Assembly: GCA_024648745.1 (NCBI GenBank)
Contig: JAHCVB010000001.1
Coordinates: 124,001 to 188,000 of the forward strand
DNA from: Sodalis sp. Psp
GTDB taxonomy: Bacteria > Pseudomonadota > Gammaproteobacteria > Enterobacterales > Enterobacteriaceae
DNA: 64,000 bases
Direction of reading: 5' to 3'
The notes under the pieces were generated by a model. That model was not told where the DNA came from, made no database searches, and worked only from the letters and a program-made list of their open reading frames with translations. Position numbers and translations under genes: made by a program. This document shows positions 36,367 through 46,460 of this stretch, in pieces; position 1 is the first letter of the stretch; every line of letters starts with the position of its first letter.

Positions 36367-36394
36367 ATATGGTATCTAACTCTGATTTTTCAAG
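36367..36394 (-). promoter_or_regulatory. Sigma-32 type promoter of ibpA
   Basis: Read on the minus strand: CTTGAAA (36388-36394), 13-bp spacer, TACCATAT (36367-36374), against the heat-shock consensus CTTGAAA-N13/15-CCCCATNT. It lies about 100 bp before ibpA and is preceded by CCC, as in enteric heat-shock promoters. Confidence 0.75.
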
Positions 36395-37198
36395 GGGTGA
36401 ATCAGGAAGAAAATACTAAGAGTATTTAGGTAAGATTACAATCTTTCTGAATTCATCCATTTATCTATATGTTAATTCTTACAGCTTGCTTTCCGGATTG
36501 ATTCAAACACATTTTACTTTATCCTGAAAGGGCCATCTTACTGTATAATATAATTTATACCTACATATGTGGAATGCGTTAAGAAGAATGATTCTACAGA
36601 CCTTAATTAAGGTTACTCATCTTAGATACCTCTGTGCCAATATGTAGCTGTTGCGTAACAAAATGGTGCATGAGATCTTGAGATCTGGAGCAGCTATCGA
36701 TTTACTGTGATTTTAAATGCTATGTCATTGCCTTAATTCACAGCTAGATCTAGTGGTCGACGGAGAACGGTAATTATAGAGGGTACATACTCAGCGACTT
36801 TTATCGCTATCGGTTTTTGTGGACTTCTGAGGTTGAGGCGTACTCTGAAGATGAACTTTTAGACAGATCAGAGTGGTTAGAATAGAAGATCTAAGTACAC
36901 TGCTGTATCTTGCTGTCGACGTCGAGTCCTAGAAATATTTCATGATCATGCTGATATTGTTTATCGTTGAGTGCGCGATGAGCGCACCGATCAGATTATT
37001 TGAGTACTGTGTTCCGAAATATTAGATACTGAAAATGTGTGACTTCAGTATTGCCGTTTCTGTTGCCACCAACCTTCCTCCTTAGCGTCTTCTTACGCGA
37101 CGAATCCATGAATTCGATCGACAGTGGAGAATACTTTTGCAAATAATTTTATAACTAGAACACAAAAAATTGGGAATCGCTGCTTTAGAGACAGAAGG
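36395..37198. other. 0.8-kb spacer upstream of the rsmE relic
   Basis: No recognised gene. The last part should be the eroded 5' portion of rsmE; before that, endA/sprT of the enteric order cannot be read. Confidence 0.45.
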
Positions 37199-37336
37199 CA
37201 GTCTGTTGGTGAGGAAGGAAATGACCGTCGTTACGGATTTATTGATATTCTTCTGAGTCACGGCTTTTTACACATTGAGATTACTGCACTAACCACTATC
37301 ATCGACCTACAGATGCGCTTGGGCAATCTGGGATAA
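37199..37336 (+). pseudogene. rsmE: rsmE relic (C-terminal end)
   Basis: RsmE is the 16S rRNA U1498 methyltransferase. Only its C-terminal end is readable: VGEEG (family GPEGG) and FIDILLSHGFLHIEITALTT, then TIIDLQMRLGNLG and a stop, matching the family end with its [20 protein letters not shown] pattern. The stop lies 13 bp before gshB, as in E. coli. The catalytic N-terminal two-thirds are not recognisable, and key residues of the knot (GPRVLRTET) have changed. It is surely not a working enzyme. Confidence 0.8.
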
Positions 37337-37349
37337 TTTAGAAAAGACA

Positions 37350-38306
37350 ATGATTAAGCTTGGCATCATAATGGATCCAATTTCATCCATTAATATTAAA
37401 AAAGATAGTAGTTTCGCCATGTTATTGGAAGCACAGAGCCGCGGCTATGAAATTTATTATATGGAAATGAACTCCTTGTATCTGCGCGGCCGTGAGGCAC
37501 GAGCCACTACTAGGCTGCTTTCGGTAAAGCAGGACTATGATGCATGGTACAGCTTTAACGGAGATCGGGATATTAGTCTAGGCGAACTAGATGTGATTTT
37601 AATGCGTAAAGATCCACCTTTCGACACTGAATTTATTTACTCAACCTATATTCTAGAGCGCGCGGAAGATGAAGAAACACTTATCGTCAATAAACCACAG
37701 AGCCTAAGGGACTGTAATGAAAAATTGTTCATTACCTGGTTCACACAACATACACCAGATACGCTAGTCAGTCGTCGTGACTGTCATATCCGCGCGTTTT
37801 GGCGGGAGCACGGCGACATTATTCTTAAACCGTTGGACGGCATGGGCGGTGCATCTATATTCCGCGTCAAGCAAGACGATACTAATTTATCGGTCATTAT
37901 CGAGATACTGACTGGTTATGGTCACCATTTCTGTATGGCACAGAGCTACCTACCTGCTATTAGGGATGGGGATAAACGAGTATTGATAGTGGACGGAGAA
38001 CCGATCCCCTATTGCCTAACTCGTATTCCGAAGAATGGCGAAACTCGCGGTAATCTAGCGGCCGGTGGCCACGGTGAAGCCCGCCCGCTGACTGACAGCG
38101 ATTGGAAAATCGCTCGTGACGTGGCGCCAATATTGAAGAAAAAAGGACTGATTTTCGTGGGCCTGGATATCATTGGTGACCGGCTGACCGAGATCAACGT
38201 TACCAGCCCCACTTGCGTGCGGGAAATCGAAGCAGCCTTTCCTATCTCGATAACTGGAATGTTAATGAACGTGATTGAAAAACGTCTGGCTGCTCTGAAA
38301 TGCTAA
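37350..38306 (+). CDS. gshB: Glutathione synthetase
   Basis: Joins gamma-glutamylcysteine and glycine with ATP to give glutathione. It is 318 residues (E. coli 315), an ATP-grasp enzyme. Motifs: KLGIIMDPISSINIKKDSSF at the start, LMRKDPPFDTEFIYSTY, the lysine ILKPLDGMGGASIFR, RRDCH, GDKRVLIVDGEP and the metal-binding end DRLTEINVTSPTCVREIE. It follows the rsmE relic directly. It needs gshA, not seen here. With cysK it suggests thiol synthesis is kept. Confidence 0.96.
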   Translation: MIKLGIIMDPISSINIKKDSSFAMLLEAQSRGYEIYYMEMNSLYLRGREARATTRLLSVKQDYDAWYSFNGDRDISLGELDVILMRKDPPFDTEFIYSTYILERAEDEETLIVNKPQSLRDCNEKLFITWFTQHTPDTLVSRRDCHIRAFWREHGDIILKPLDGMGGASIFRVKQDDTNLSVIIEILTGYGHHFCMAQSYLPAIRDGDKRVLIVDGEPIPYCLTRIPKNGETRGNLAAGGHGEARPLTDSDWKIARDVAPILKKKGLIFVGLDIIGDRLTEINVTSPTCVREIEAAFPISITGMLMNVIEKRLAALKC

Positions 38307-38654
38307 TTATTCATACGTACGTGATTGTAATCTGATTTCTCTTACAGATAGTGACTTATTCTCATTTTTCCTACACACTTAAGACTCACTTGTTTTTCGT
38401 AAAAATATAAAACCGCCATGCCCTTGTTGAAGGGTCACAGGTATCTCTAGCCTCTGTTGAACATGCTTATCATTAAAAACTTACTACATAAGCTTAAGCT
38501 TCGAAAGCTAACTAGAGCGTCAACTGCTGACTAGTCCTCTTTCCCTACGCTAACAGTGAAACGCGATTTCATGCTCTTTGCCGCTAGTGGGCACGAAATG
38601 GAAAAATTGATATGATCATCAATACGTCTTATGCCAGCATCGTCAAATGGGCCA
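38307..38654. other. Spacer in place of yqgE
   Basis: yqgE lies here in enterics, between gshB and ruvX. No clear match is readable. The final bases read M-P-A-S-S in the ruvX frame (38631 onwards), which could echo the MPGVAGHA end of YqgE that overlaps the next gene, but this is weak. Confidence 0.4.
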
Positions 38655-39089
38655 ATGGTCAGCAGCAGTATTATAGCGTTCGATTTCGGTACTAAGAGCA
38701 TTGGTGTGGCTATTGGCCAGCGTGTGACCTGTACCGCCAGGCCTTTAGCGGCGTTAAAGGCGCACAACGGCGTGCCCGACTGGCTGGTACTGGAAAGGTT
38801 ATTCAACGAGTGGCAGCCGGAAACGGCAGTAGTAGGATTACCTCTGAATATGGACGGTAGTGAGCAGCCACTAACCGTTCGGGCACGCAAGTTCGCTAAC
38901 CAATTGCACAGCCGTTTTGGCGTTCAAGTGGTATTACATGATGAACGTCTCAGCACCGTCGAGGCCATCGCTAGACTGTTTAAGCGTGGCGGCTACCGCG
39001 CTCTGAAAAAAAGTCAGGTGGATGCAGGGTCGGCGGTCATCATATTGGAAAGCTGGTTTCAACAATGCCCAGGCGGTTATTACAGGTAA
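38655..39089 (+). CDS. ruvX: RuvX/YqgF-type RNase H fold nuclease (Holliday junction resolvase-like)
   Basis: A small RNase H-fold nuclease of the YqgF family. In E. coli it is tied to 5'-end processing of 16S rRNA, hence its near-universal retention. It is 144 residues from ATG 38655 (E. coli 138). Motifs: [16 protein letters not shown] with the first catalytic Asp, [16 protein letters not shown] with [14 protein letters not shown] with the Glu, and [16 protein letters not shown] with the last Asp. The frame is open to another ATG at 38631; the homology begins at [11 protein letters not shown], so I use 38655. The end is a few residues longer (QCPGGYYR) than the family's, possibly from a stop TAA changed to TAC. 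Confidence 0.93.
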   Translation: MVSSSIIAFDFGTKSIGVAIGQRVTCTARPLAALKAHNGVPDWLVLERLFNEWQPETAVVGLPLNMDGSEQPLTVRARKFANQLHSRFGVQVVLHDERLSTVEAIARLFKRGGYRALKKSQVDAGSAVIILESWFQQCPGGYYR

Positions 39090-40553
39090 AACACCAGCTA
39101 CAACGGTTCTTTTTGGAGTTGTTATTGGTGGTAGCCAAGGATGGCAGCAGTGCACTGATGTATGCCCAAACTGTGGACTTGTGCCGATGCCAGTCAAACT
39201 CCTTCAGTACCAGCCTGGCTGTATCCACAGATTATAGATCACACCTGCAACATTCAGCGGATGAATGTGTACTGTAACGAAATATTGATGTGTTGATGTA
39301 TCCATAGCTTAAAGAAGAGCTTCAGATACCGTATGACCTACATGCTAGACGCTGCTAGCAAGAAGCTCGGATTCTTCTTCTCTCAGGAGCCCGGCATAAC
39401 TGACTACCCCAACGCTGCTTGTGATTTTTCTACATCAGATTATCTTCCTAGTCTAATACCGAATAAGCAGTCTCGATGCTCTTATAGAGCAGTTCAACCC
39501 CCCCCCCCCGTTAAGGGTTCTTAGTTGATGCGGTAACGTCTAACAGTACCACACAGATTAACACCAGTAACAAGCCATACTCCAAGGGACAATCCCAGCA
39601 TAAAGCCCAGAAATAAAACAGTAATATCCAGCTGTCCCTAAGTTGGACGATTCAGGGAAAGAAACCATTCAGAGGCTACATGACTTTTCAACTCCAGTAA
39701 CAAATTTTTTAAACTACAACAACAAAATTCCATAAAGATCTTCAATAAAATAGAACTATCTATGAGAAGGAGTCTAATCAGTAGCGGATTGCAGGAAGCA
39801 GTGAGAAAAAATAGTCTATAAATATTAAGGTCAATGTAAGGATTTCTTGTGAGGTTATTACCCCTTCGGTTAGTTACTACTTTCGCAGAGCAGGAATGGT
39901 ATTGCAACCTGAGAACATCATAATAAATGAGTGATTGAGAAAAGCTGACAGGACAACCGTTAGCTGATGAAAGCAGTTAACCCTTTTATATTAATCTCAT
40001 ACCAAAATTAATGATGTCCGACTCGTCATCTTGACCTCTCTACTTTCCGGCAGTCATGAGCTTCCAGATACAGATCATCTACCTGTCTTTTGGAACTGGT
40101 TAACTCTTAGGAATACCACATTACGAAACAACATGGAAAACCAAATAATCTTTGGTAACTAACGGATAATAATAAGAATAACAACTGGAATCGGCTAATT
40201 TTCCATTGGTTAATAGTGATATGCAGTTGCCGATGCTTATTCAGGCAGATTGACTATCGATTCCAGAAATTTGGTTTACTACTGCCAGCGGTAGTCAGCT
40301 ACCAGAAATGGCCCTGGCTGGGAGAGCAATTCATCTGCCTGATACCCCGCGCTCCGCTATAAGATACACTTGGAACATAGATAATACACCTTGGTGATCA
40401 ACTCTGGAGCATTCAACGATCTCAGCAGCAAGTTTTTAGTAAGAAAAATCGACAATCCACTAGAATGCCATGACAAAGATGCAGATCGCGAACATTTTGT
40501 TTACACTAATGACCTAACAGTTTACTAAAATCCACATGACCTCTTGAAACTAT
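39090..40553. other. 1.5-kb gene-free spacer
   Basis: The enteric neighbour yggR (a PilT-like ATPase, opposite strand) belongs here. No Walker motif or other match could be read on either strand; short frames (39333-39524 plus, 39638-39907 minus) look random. A 12-base C run lies at 39498-39509. Confidence 0.5.
39498..39509 (+). repeat. C12 homopolymer
   Basis: Twelve consecutive C in non-coding DNA. No other G or C run of this length was noticed in the window, where surrounding spacer is AT-rich. Confidence 0.9.
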
Positions 40554-41282
40554 ATGAGTACTATTATCGAGCAGAATCTACAGCGTGTTCGTCAGCAAAT
40601 TCGCACGGCTGCTCAGAATTGTAACCGTGATCCACATCAGATTACCTTGATCGCCGTCAGCAAAACAAAACCTATTTCAGCGATCGAAGCTGCTATCGGA
40701 GCTGGTCAACGATCTTTCGGAGAAAATTATGCTCAGGAGGGAGTAGAAAAAATAAGCTGGTTCCGTGAACGATTGCAGAGAATTGAGCTCGTCTGGCATT
40801 TTATCGGCACACTACAGTCTAACAAAAGTCGCCTAGTCGCGGAATATTTCGATTGGTGCCATACTCTAGACCGCCCATATCTAGTACATCGCCTGAATGA
40901 TCAACGGCCGGCGCAGCAACCGCCACTCAACGTACTTATTCAAATTAACATTAGCTGTGAAGAGACTAAATCCGGAATTGCACCTAATCGCATGCTCACT
41001 CTGGCAGCTCTGATTGAAAAATGTCCGCACCTGAAGCTGCGTGGTCTGATGGCCATTCCGACGCTGGAAATCGATTTCCAGCGCCAATTAGAGGTGTTCA
41101 AGCGTATGGCCGTGCTATTTTCAGCATTGAAACGTATCTATCCCAGCACTGATACTTTGTCGATAGGCATGACAAATGATTTGGAGGCAGCTATCTCCGC
41201 AGGTAGCACCTTGGTGCGTATCGGTACTGCTATTTTCGATGCCAGAGACCACAGTCATCCGCCAAAACAACTTAATAAATAA
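40554..41282 (+). CDS. yggS: PLP homeostasis protein YggS
   Basis: A pyridoxal-phosphate-binding protein of the YggS/PROSC family, needed for balanced vitamin B6 and amino-acid pools; no catalytic reaction is known. It is 242 residues (E. coli 234). The PLP lysine is in LIAVSKTKP (about residue 36), then FGENYAQEGVEK, WHFIGTLQSNK, NVLIQINIS, LRGLMAIP and the phosphate-binding end STLVRIGTAIF. It starts at ATG 40554 with no strong ribosome site. It is followed by the proC relic and yggT, the order found in Yersinia-like relatives. Confidence 0.95.
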   Translation: MSTIIEQNLQRVRQQIRTAAQNCNRDPHQITLIAVSKTKPISAIEAAIGAGQRSFGENYAQEGVEKISWFRERLQRIELVWHFIGTLQSNKSRLVAEYFDWCHTLDRPYLVHRLNDQRPAQQPPLNVLIQINISCEETKSGIAPNRMLTLAALIEKCPHLKLRGLMAIPTLEIDFQRQLEVFKRMAVLFSALKRIYPSTDTLSIGMTNDLEAAISAGSTLVRIGTAIFDARDHSHPPKQLNK

Positions 41283-41484
41283 TAGAATACAATAGCATAA
41301 AATCATTTTCATCAGCGCCGATAATACGGAGCAAACTATTTATCGCTGGCCACACAAGAAACGACTACCTAGCACATCCAAATGTAAACATTACGGCATT
41401 ACATAGAATATTGCAGTATTGTAAAGTAAGTATAGATAATCTGTAAGGCGCCTACAAGGCGGGATGTAAGTACTGGCGATCACA

Positions 41485-41659
41485 GCTGCAACGAATGGCT
41501 CAAGTGTACTGCTCTTTGCAAATCTTGGTGGATTGTCTCAGCAAACTGGTGCCTTTTATCGCTGCAGGTGTTAACTTGAGCCGGTTTTTATGCGCTGATT
41601 GGGAAAATACCGACATCATACGTATAGTATTTAATACTCTCGCCCTGGTAGTCGGGTAA
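41485..41659 (+). pseudogene. proC: proC relic (pyrroline-5-carboxylate reductase)
   Basis: ProC makes proline from pyrroline-5-carboxylate. In many enterics it lies between yggS and yggT. At 41546-41659 one frame reads LVPFIAAGVNLSRFL, then DIIRIVFNTLALVVG and a stop, matching the family pattern LVVSIAAGVTL and RKIIRAMPNTPALVGAG. Upstream at 41485-41503 the bases still spell a broken G-C-N-M-A-Q dinucleotide-fold start. The conserved MPNTP motif has become VFNTL and the frame is broken, so it is dead. Flanking bases 41283-41484 and 41660-41987 hold nothing else I can read. Confidence 0.75.
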
Positions 41660-41987
41660 ACAGATTTTATTCCTTCGTCGCAGACTAGTGGACAAAATCG
41701 GCAATGACGCGTACTTACTGAGTACAGCAGGCGAAATCTGCTGAGTAAATAATAATTACGCCGTCATTGTTGACGTTCGCAGAGCTTTGATTAGGTTACT
41801 AACTTGCCCTTGTAACAGTGCCGCTGATGCCACAATAAAGGTTTAGAGCCAACAGCAATGTCCGTACCATTCGTAGCCAGCATTATGCTGGAGGGGGTTG
41901 ATTGCGCCGAAAGATGGAAAATTTTTCTGATTGATACCGCTAAGGTGGCGCTTTTCTAATATTTATTATTAAGGATATGTATTTCTT

Positions 41988-42542
41988 ATGCTGACGCTGA
42001 CGTTTTTAGTCAAAACGCTAATTGATCTTTATACCATGTTGCTGCTGTTACGCATCTGGATGCAATGGTCGCGCTGTGATTTTTATAATCCGTTTTCGCA
42101 GTTTATCATTAAAGTCACCCAGCCGATCGTTAGTCTGATGCACCAGATAATGCCGGAAACAGGATCGTTGGATAGTGCCTCGCTGTTGCTAGCATTTATT
42201 CTAGCAATGATCAAGTTTCCGTTGCTAACGCTGGTCGAGATGCGGGTGTTAACTCTTGATCCCATCTACTTGCTGGTGGGCTTGCTAGCGCTGCTGAAAG
42301 CAGCTGGTGAACTGGTCTTCTGGGTGGTGATTATCCGATCTCTATTCAGCTGGGTTAGCCAGGGGCGCAGTCCGATGGATATCGTACTTTATCATCTGAG
42401 CGAACCGCTGATGTTCCCGATCCGCCGTATTCTGCCTACTATGGGCGGCGTAGATTTTTCGGCAATGATCCTGGTCCTGATCCTCTACGCTCTAAATTAT
42501 TTGGGAATGAATCTGTTCCCGGGAATTTGGTATCGCCTGTGA
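41988..42542 (+). CDS. yggT: YggT family membrane protein
   Basis: An inner-membrane protein of 184 residues (E. coli 188) with two copies of the YGGT domain. Each copy is a membrane segment followed by SW/QW...P-rich loop: first MLLLLRIWMQWSRCDFYNPFS and the TQPIV loop, second IIRSLFSWVSQGRSPMD and LSEPLMFPIRRILP, ending in ILVLILYALNYLG. The molecular role is unclear; it has been linked to osmotic stress and, in plastids, to cytochrome b6 maturation and division. ATG 41988 follows TAAGGATATGTATTTCTT. Retention here suggests an envelope task. Confidence 0.92.
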   Translation: MLTLTFLVKTLIDLYTMLLLLRIWMQWSRCDFYNPFSQFIIKVTQPIVSLMHQIMPETGSLDSASLLLAFILAMIKFPLLTLVEMRVLTLDPIYLLVGLLALLKAAGELVFWVVIIRSLFSWVSQGRSPMDIVLYHLSEPLMFPIRRILPTMGGVDFSAMILVLILYALNYLGMNLFPGIWYRL

Positions 42543-42889
42543 TTAGCGGTGAACGAAAGAGCGACGAGTGCTTTGTGCTGTCCTAAGCCGAGATTTCAGG
42601 TAGCCCCCAGCGATTAAATTAAAATCGCAGGCGCTATAGTGGATAGTCAGGCCAGCAGCCATTGTGATACTCAAGTTGATCCTCTCTGACTAAATGGAGT
42701 GGCAAAAGTTGCGTCATTAACCCCCGATCTTTTCGAATATATCTCTCGTCAATCCAAGATAAAGCTCACCGCAGAGTTACTCTGATAACCCTTCTCCTAG
42801 CAGGCGATTAACAGCAATAATCAAAGTATTGCTTTCGCAACATACTTTTTTCTGATTAATGAGTGGAGTGAAGAAAGATGAGGTTTTCC
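42543..42889. other. Spacer between yggT and trmB
   Basis: Convergent gap; the enteric yggU, rdgB and hemW that follow yggT are absent. No gene or terminator is recognised. Confidence 0.45.
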
Positions 42890-43609
42890 TCATACTATTT
42901 TTTTAAACATTAAATCCCAAACGCTATGGTTCAATCGCTGACCACGCTGTTCGAACTTAGTTAAAGGGCGATTCACTGGTTGCGGCATATAGCTACCTGT
43001 AGGGGAAAGGTTACGAAAAAAGGCAACGGCAGACATCACCGTTAACATATGTTCAGCATAAGGCTGCCAGTCAGTCGCTATATGGAAAGTGCCGCTGGCA
43101 GATAGCTTGCGCCCGACTAGAGTCACAAACTGTGGCTGCACGATACGGCGCTTACTATGTCGCGCTTTATGCCAAGGATCAGGAAAAAATAGCTGCACCA
43201 TCGCTAAAGAACAATCCGAGATCATATTCTGCAGCACCTCTAACGCATCGTGATACATCACACGCAGATTACTCACATCCGCTTTCTGAGCGCTCGCCAG
43301 ACAGGCGCCAACACCCGGCAAGTAGACTTCAATGCCAAGAAAATTCTGCTCAGGATGAGCCGCTGCCATCGTAACCAGCGACGCCCCCATGCCAAAACCA
43401 ATCTCTAGCGTCACCGGAGCTGTGCGGCCGAATAGTGAGTCGAGATTCAAAGGCTGCACCTGGTAATCTATTCCCATTGCTGGCCAAAATGTATCCAGCG
43501 CATGCTGTTGACCTTTAGTCAGTCGGCCCTGACGGCGAACAAAACTGCAGATACGCCGTAGCGTGCGCCCCTGATCGTTGAATTTGGAGGAGATGACATT
43601 GTTGCTCAT
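42890..43609 (-). CDS. trmB: tRNA (guanine-N7)-methyltransferase
   Basis: Adds the N7-methyl group at G46 of tRNAs using S-adenosylmethionine. It is 239 residues, exactly as in E. coli, from the homology-chosen ATG 43609 (the frame is open 19 codons further up). Motifs: RRIRSF-like [18 protein letters not shown], the SAM site [12 protein letters not shown] (about 67-78), [13 protein letters not shown], and the catalytic [15 protein letters not shown] (about 141-155). C-terminus has [19 protein letters not shown]. It is divergent from mutY, as in E. coli. Confidence 0.95.
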   Translation of the reverse strand: MSNNVISSKFNDQGRTLRRICSFVRRQGRLTKGQQHALDTFWPAMGIDYQVQPLNLDSLFGRTAPVTLEIGFGMGASLVTMAAAHPEQNFLGIEVYLPGVGACLASAQKADVSNLRVMYHDALEVLQNMISDCSLAMVQLFFPDPWHKARHSKRRIVQPQFVTLVGRKLSASGTFHIATDWQPYAEHMLTVMSAVAFFRNLSPTGSYMPQPVNRPLTKFEQRGQRLNHSVWDLMFKKIV

Positions 43610-43779
43610 GGAGTTCTGAGATGTAAAAATAGTTGGCAAATGCACATCCATTAAAGATAGCGCCATCTAATAAAAACGTAACAGAAAAAAGTTCTTGTTT
43701 ATGAATCCATATGCACTATAGCCACAAGTGCGAACTTAGCAAAACAGTTTGAATATACGCCCGTGAGGTAATTTTCTCA

Positions 43780-44826
43780 ATGATGCAAGCACCTTTTACA
43801 CAACAATTGCTCGACTGGTACCATTTTTTCGGCCGCAAAACTCTGCCGTGGCAGCTAAAAAAAACGCCGTATAAAGTCTGGTTATCAGAAGTCATGCTAC
43901 AGCAAACTCAAGTTATAACGGTCATCCCTTATTTTCAGCGTTTCATAACCAAATTCCCAACTGTCACTCAGTTAGCGGCGGCTCAACTTGATGAAGTCTT
44001 ACATTTGTGGAGTGGGTTGGGCTATTACGCTCGCGCGCGAAACTTGCATAAAGCAGCGAAGCTTATTGTTGAGCTTCATCAGGGAGAATTTCCACAGAAT
44101 TTCAAGTCGATCGCTGCCTTACCTGGCATCGGACGTTCCACTGCAGGTGCTATACTGTCGCTGGCACTGGATCAGCATTATCCTATTCTTGATGGTAATG
44201 TAAAACGGGTTTTAGTCCGTTATTACGCCGTCGCTGATTGGTCTGGTAAAAAAGAAGGGGAACAGCGTTTATGGCGGCTGAGCGAACAGGTTACACCGAC
44301 ACAGGAGGTGGCGAAATTCAATCAGGCCATAATGGATCTTGGCGCGATGGTATGCACCCGTTCCAGACCGAAATGCGAGTTCTGTCCACTTAATTTTGGT
44401 TGTCAATCATATGCTGCACATAGTTGGACCAACTACCCCGCTAAACAAGTAAAACCGAAGCTACCGGAAAAAACTTCCTGGTTTCTTCTTCTGCAAAATA
44501 GCAATAAGGTTTGGCTAGAACAACGGCCTGTAGTGGGTGTGTGGGGCGGCTTATTTTGTTTTCCGCAATTTTCTGATCTGCAGGAGCTGATGCTGTGGTT
44601 AAGTCAGCATGGTTTGCCAAGTGGCCAATGCGAACAAATGACGGCATTCCGTCATACCTTCAGTCATTTTCATTTGGATATTATTCCGATGTGGCTGAAT
44701 GTCGGCACAATGAAACACTGCATAGATGAAGGCAGTGGACTCTGGTATAACTTGGATCAGCCACAGACAATTGGACTGGCGGCACCGATCTTACGCATAC
44801 TCATGAAATTGATACAGCCACAATAG
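43780..44826 (+). CDS. mutY: Adenine DNA glycosylase
   Basis: Removes adenine mispaired with 8-oxoguanine, preventing G:C to T:A changes. It is 348 residues (E. coli 350). The catalytic Glu is in [13 protein letters not shown] (about residue 37), the helix-hairpin-helix is [12 protein letters not shown], and the catalytic Asp is in [10 protein letters not shown] (about 138). The iron-sulfur cysteines are in [17 protein letters not shown], and the C-terminal NUDIX-like domain has [11 protein letters not shown] and [12 protein letters not shown]. Start is MM at 43780/43783. yggX and mltC follow in the same order as in E. coli. Confidence 0.96.
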   Translation: MMQAPFTQQLLDWYHFFGRKTLPWQLKKTPYKVWLSEVMLQQTQVITVIPYFQRFITKFPTVTQLAAAQLDEVLHLWSGLGYYARARNLHKAAKLIVELHQGEFPQNFKSIAALPGIGRSTAGAILSLALDQHYPILDGNVKRVLVRYYAVADWSGKKEGEQRLWRLSEQVTPTQEVAKFNQAIMDLGAMVCTRSRPKCEFCPLNFGCQSYAAHSWTNYPAKQVKPKLPEKTSWFLLLQNSNKVWLEQRPVVGVWGGLFCFPQFSDLQELMLWLSQHGLPSGQCEQMTAFRHTFSHFHLDIIPMWLNVGTMKHCIDEGSGLWYNLDQPQTIGLAAPILRILMKLIQPQ

Positions 44827-44868
44827 ACTATATTACTATCTACAACTGTCAACCAAAGAGGAAAAATA

Positions 44869-45144
44869 ATGATGAAAAGAATGATTTACTGCACATTTTT
44901 GAAACGCAAAGCCGAAGGGCAGGATTTCCAGTTTTACCAGGGTGAGCTGGGTAAGCATATTTATGAAAATATTTCTAAAGAAGCCTGGTCACAATGGCAG
45001 TCTAAACAGACCATGCTAATCAATGAAAAAAAACTCAGCATGGTAAATGTTGACGATCGTCAAATACTCGAACAGGAAATGATCCACTTCCTGTTTGAAG
45101 GTCAGGAAGTGCATATTCAGGGGTATATCTCGTCTAGCGAGTAA
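44869..45144 (+). CDS. yggX: Probable Fe(2+)-trafficking protein
   Basis: A small cytoplasmic protein thought to protect iron-sulfur clusters from oxidation and move iron; in enterics it is cotranscribed with mutY, itself an iron-sulfur enzyme. It is 91 residues, the usual length. It has the invariant Cys near the start ([15 protein letters not shown]), the conserved [33 protein letters not shown], and [13 protein letters not shown]. Two adjacent ATG (44869, 44872) follow AGAGGAAAA, so the exact start is open by one codon. mltC begins 58 bp later. Confidence 0.95.
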   Translation: MMKRMIYCTFLKRKAEGQDFQFYQGELGKHIYENISKEAWSQWQSKQTMLINEKKLSMVNVDDRQILEQEMIHFLFEGQEVHIQGYISSSE

Positions 45145-45202
45145 CACTTTTCCCGATGTGTATAGTCACCCTGAAATATCCAGTCCTGACATGGCCTGCA
45201 AT

Positions 45203-46276
45203 ATGAAAAAAACAATATATTTATTGTTAATTATTCCTTTACTTATTTCTTGTGCTAGTAATAAAAACAATGCTGAGAATGAAGTCTACGTAAAAGACAC
45301 AAACGGTTTCAATATTTTGATAGGCCAGTTTGCCCATAACATTGAAAATCTTTGGGGGTTAAAAGAAATTCTGACTGTCGGCCCAAAAGACTATGTAAAA
45401 TACACCGATCAGTACGAAACCCGCAGTCATATTAATTTTAATGCCGGTACCATTACCGTTGAAACCATCGCGGGCAGCAATCCGGCTACGCATTTGCGCC
45501 AGGGGATTATTAGTACTCTACTAATGGGCAGCAATCCCTACAGCATCAATCTGTACTCGAGCGCAGACGATATTCCTATCAGTAAAGAACCATTCCTCTA
45601 TGGGCAGGTGCTAGATAACACTGGAGAACCTATTCGCTGGCAGTGGCGTGCCGCCAGGTTTGCCGATAATTTGCTGAAGAAGCGGTTACAAACTCGAACT
45701 ACTGGACTGCGTCAAATCTGGTCAATTACAATCCAGTTGGTACCCAACCACATGGACAAACGTGCACATAAATATTTAAGTATTGTGCGGAAGGCCTCGA
45801 AACAATATGGTGTGGATCAATCGCTAATCTTGGCGATTATGCAAACTGAATCCAGCTTTAATCCTTACGCCATAAGCCATGTCGATGCGCTAGGGCTGAT
45901 GCAGGTAGTTCAACATAGTGCGGGCCGTGACGTCTTTAAAATGCAAGGGAAATGGGGACAGCCGAGTCGCAGTTATCTGTTCGATCCGGAAAACAATATC
46001 AACATCGGTACTGCCTATCTAGCGATGCTCCAAAACAGTTACCTGGGATACATCATCAATCCGACGTCGCGGCGCTACGCCGTAATAACCGCCTACAATG
46101 GCGGCGCTGGCAGTGTGCTACGAGTTTTCTCGCGTGATCAAAACCAGGCATTCCAGATCATTAATAGCATGCAGCCGGATGATGTTTATGAGGCATTATA
46201 CACGCGACATCCCTCGGTGGAATCACGCCGTTATCTGCACAAAGTGAATAATCTGCAGAAAAATTACCAGAGCTGA
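45203..46276 (+). CDS. mltC: Membrane-bound lytic murein transglycosylase C
   Basis: An outer-membrane lipoprotein that cleaves the peptidoglycan glycan strand. It is 357 residues (E. coli 359). It starts with a lipoprotein signal, [16 protein letters not shown], where Cys17 would be lipidated. A family-specific N-terminal domain follows ([24 protein letters not shown]). The C-terminal SLT domain has the catalytic Glu in [14 protein letters not shown], then LGLMQV, YLAML and [12 protein letters not shown]. The frame is open upstream to 45095 within yggX; ATG 45203 gives the signal peptide and is preferred. lspA in this window would process it. Confidence 0.95.
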   Translation: MKKTIYLLLIIPLLISCASNKNNAENEVYVKDTNGFNILIGQFAHNIENLWGLKEILTVGPKDYVKYTDQYETRSHINFNAGTITVETIAGSNPATHLRQGIISTLLMGSNPYSINLYSSADDIPISKEPFLYGQVLDNTGEPIRWQWRAARFADNLLKKRLQTRTTGLRQIWSITIQLVPNHMDKRAHKYLSIVRKASKQYGVDQSLILAIMQTESSFNPYAISHVDALGLMQVVQHSAGRDVFKMQGKWGQPSRSYLFDPENNINIGTAYLAMLQNSYLGYIINPTSRRYAVITAYNGGAGSVLRVFSRDQNQAFQIINSMQPDDVYEALYTRHPSVESRRYLHKVNNLQKNYQS

Positions 46277-46422
46277 CAACAGCCCCGTGTTGGCAGCTAT
46301 TCCACAGTGTAAAATAAGTCAATATTTCTGAACACGCAATGGATAAAAGCGTGTCTCGAAAACGACGATGCCCTAGAAACAAAGGCTACAGTAATGTGAT
46401 CTCCTATTAAAGAAATAAAGTA

Positions 46423-46451
46423 TTGACGCCATGCTGTCAATGCGGTTTAAT
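46423..46451 (+). promoter_or_regulatory. Sigma-70 promoter of tRNA-Phe
   Basis: TTGACG and TTTAAT with 17-bp spacing, followed by a GCGCC discriminator, 9 bp before the tRNA. Confidence 0.78.
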
Positions 46452-46460
46452 GCGCCAGTT

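Noticed and set aside
38531..38890. 119-codon minus-strand frame over ruvX
   Set aside because: It is a shadow of the ruvX gene on the opposite strand; codon pattern and homology support ruvX.
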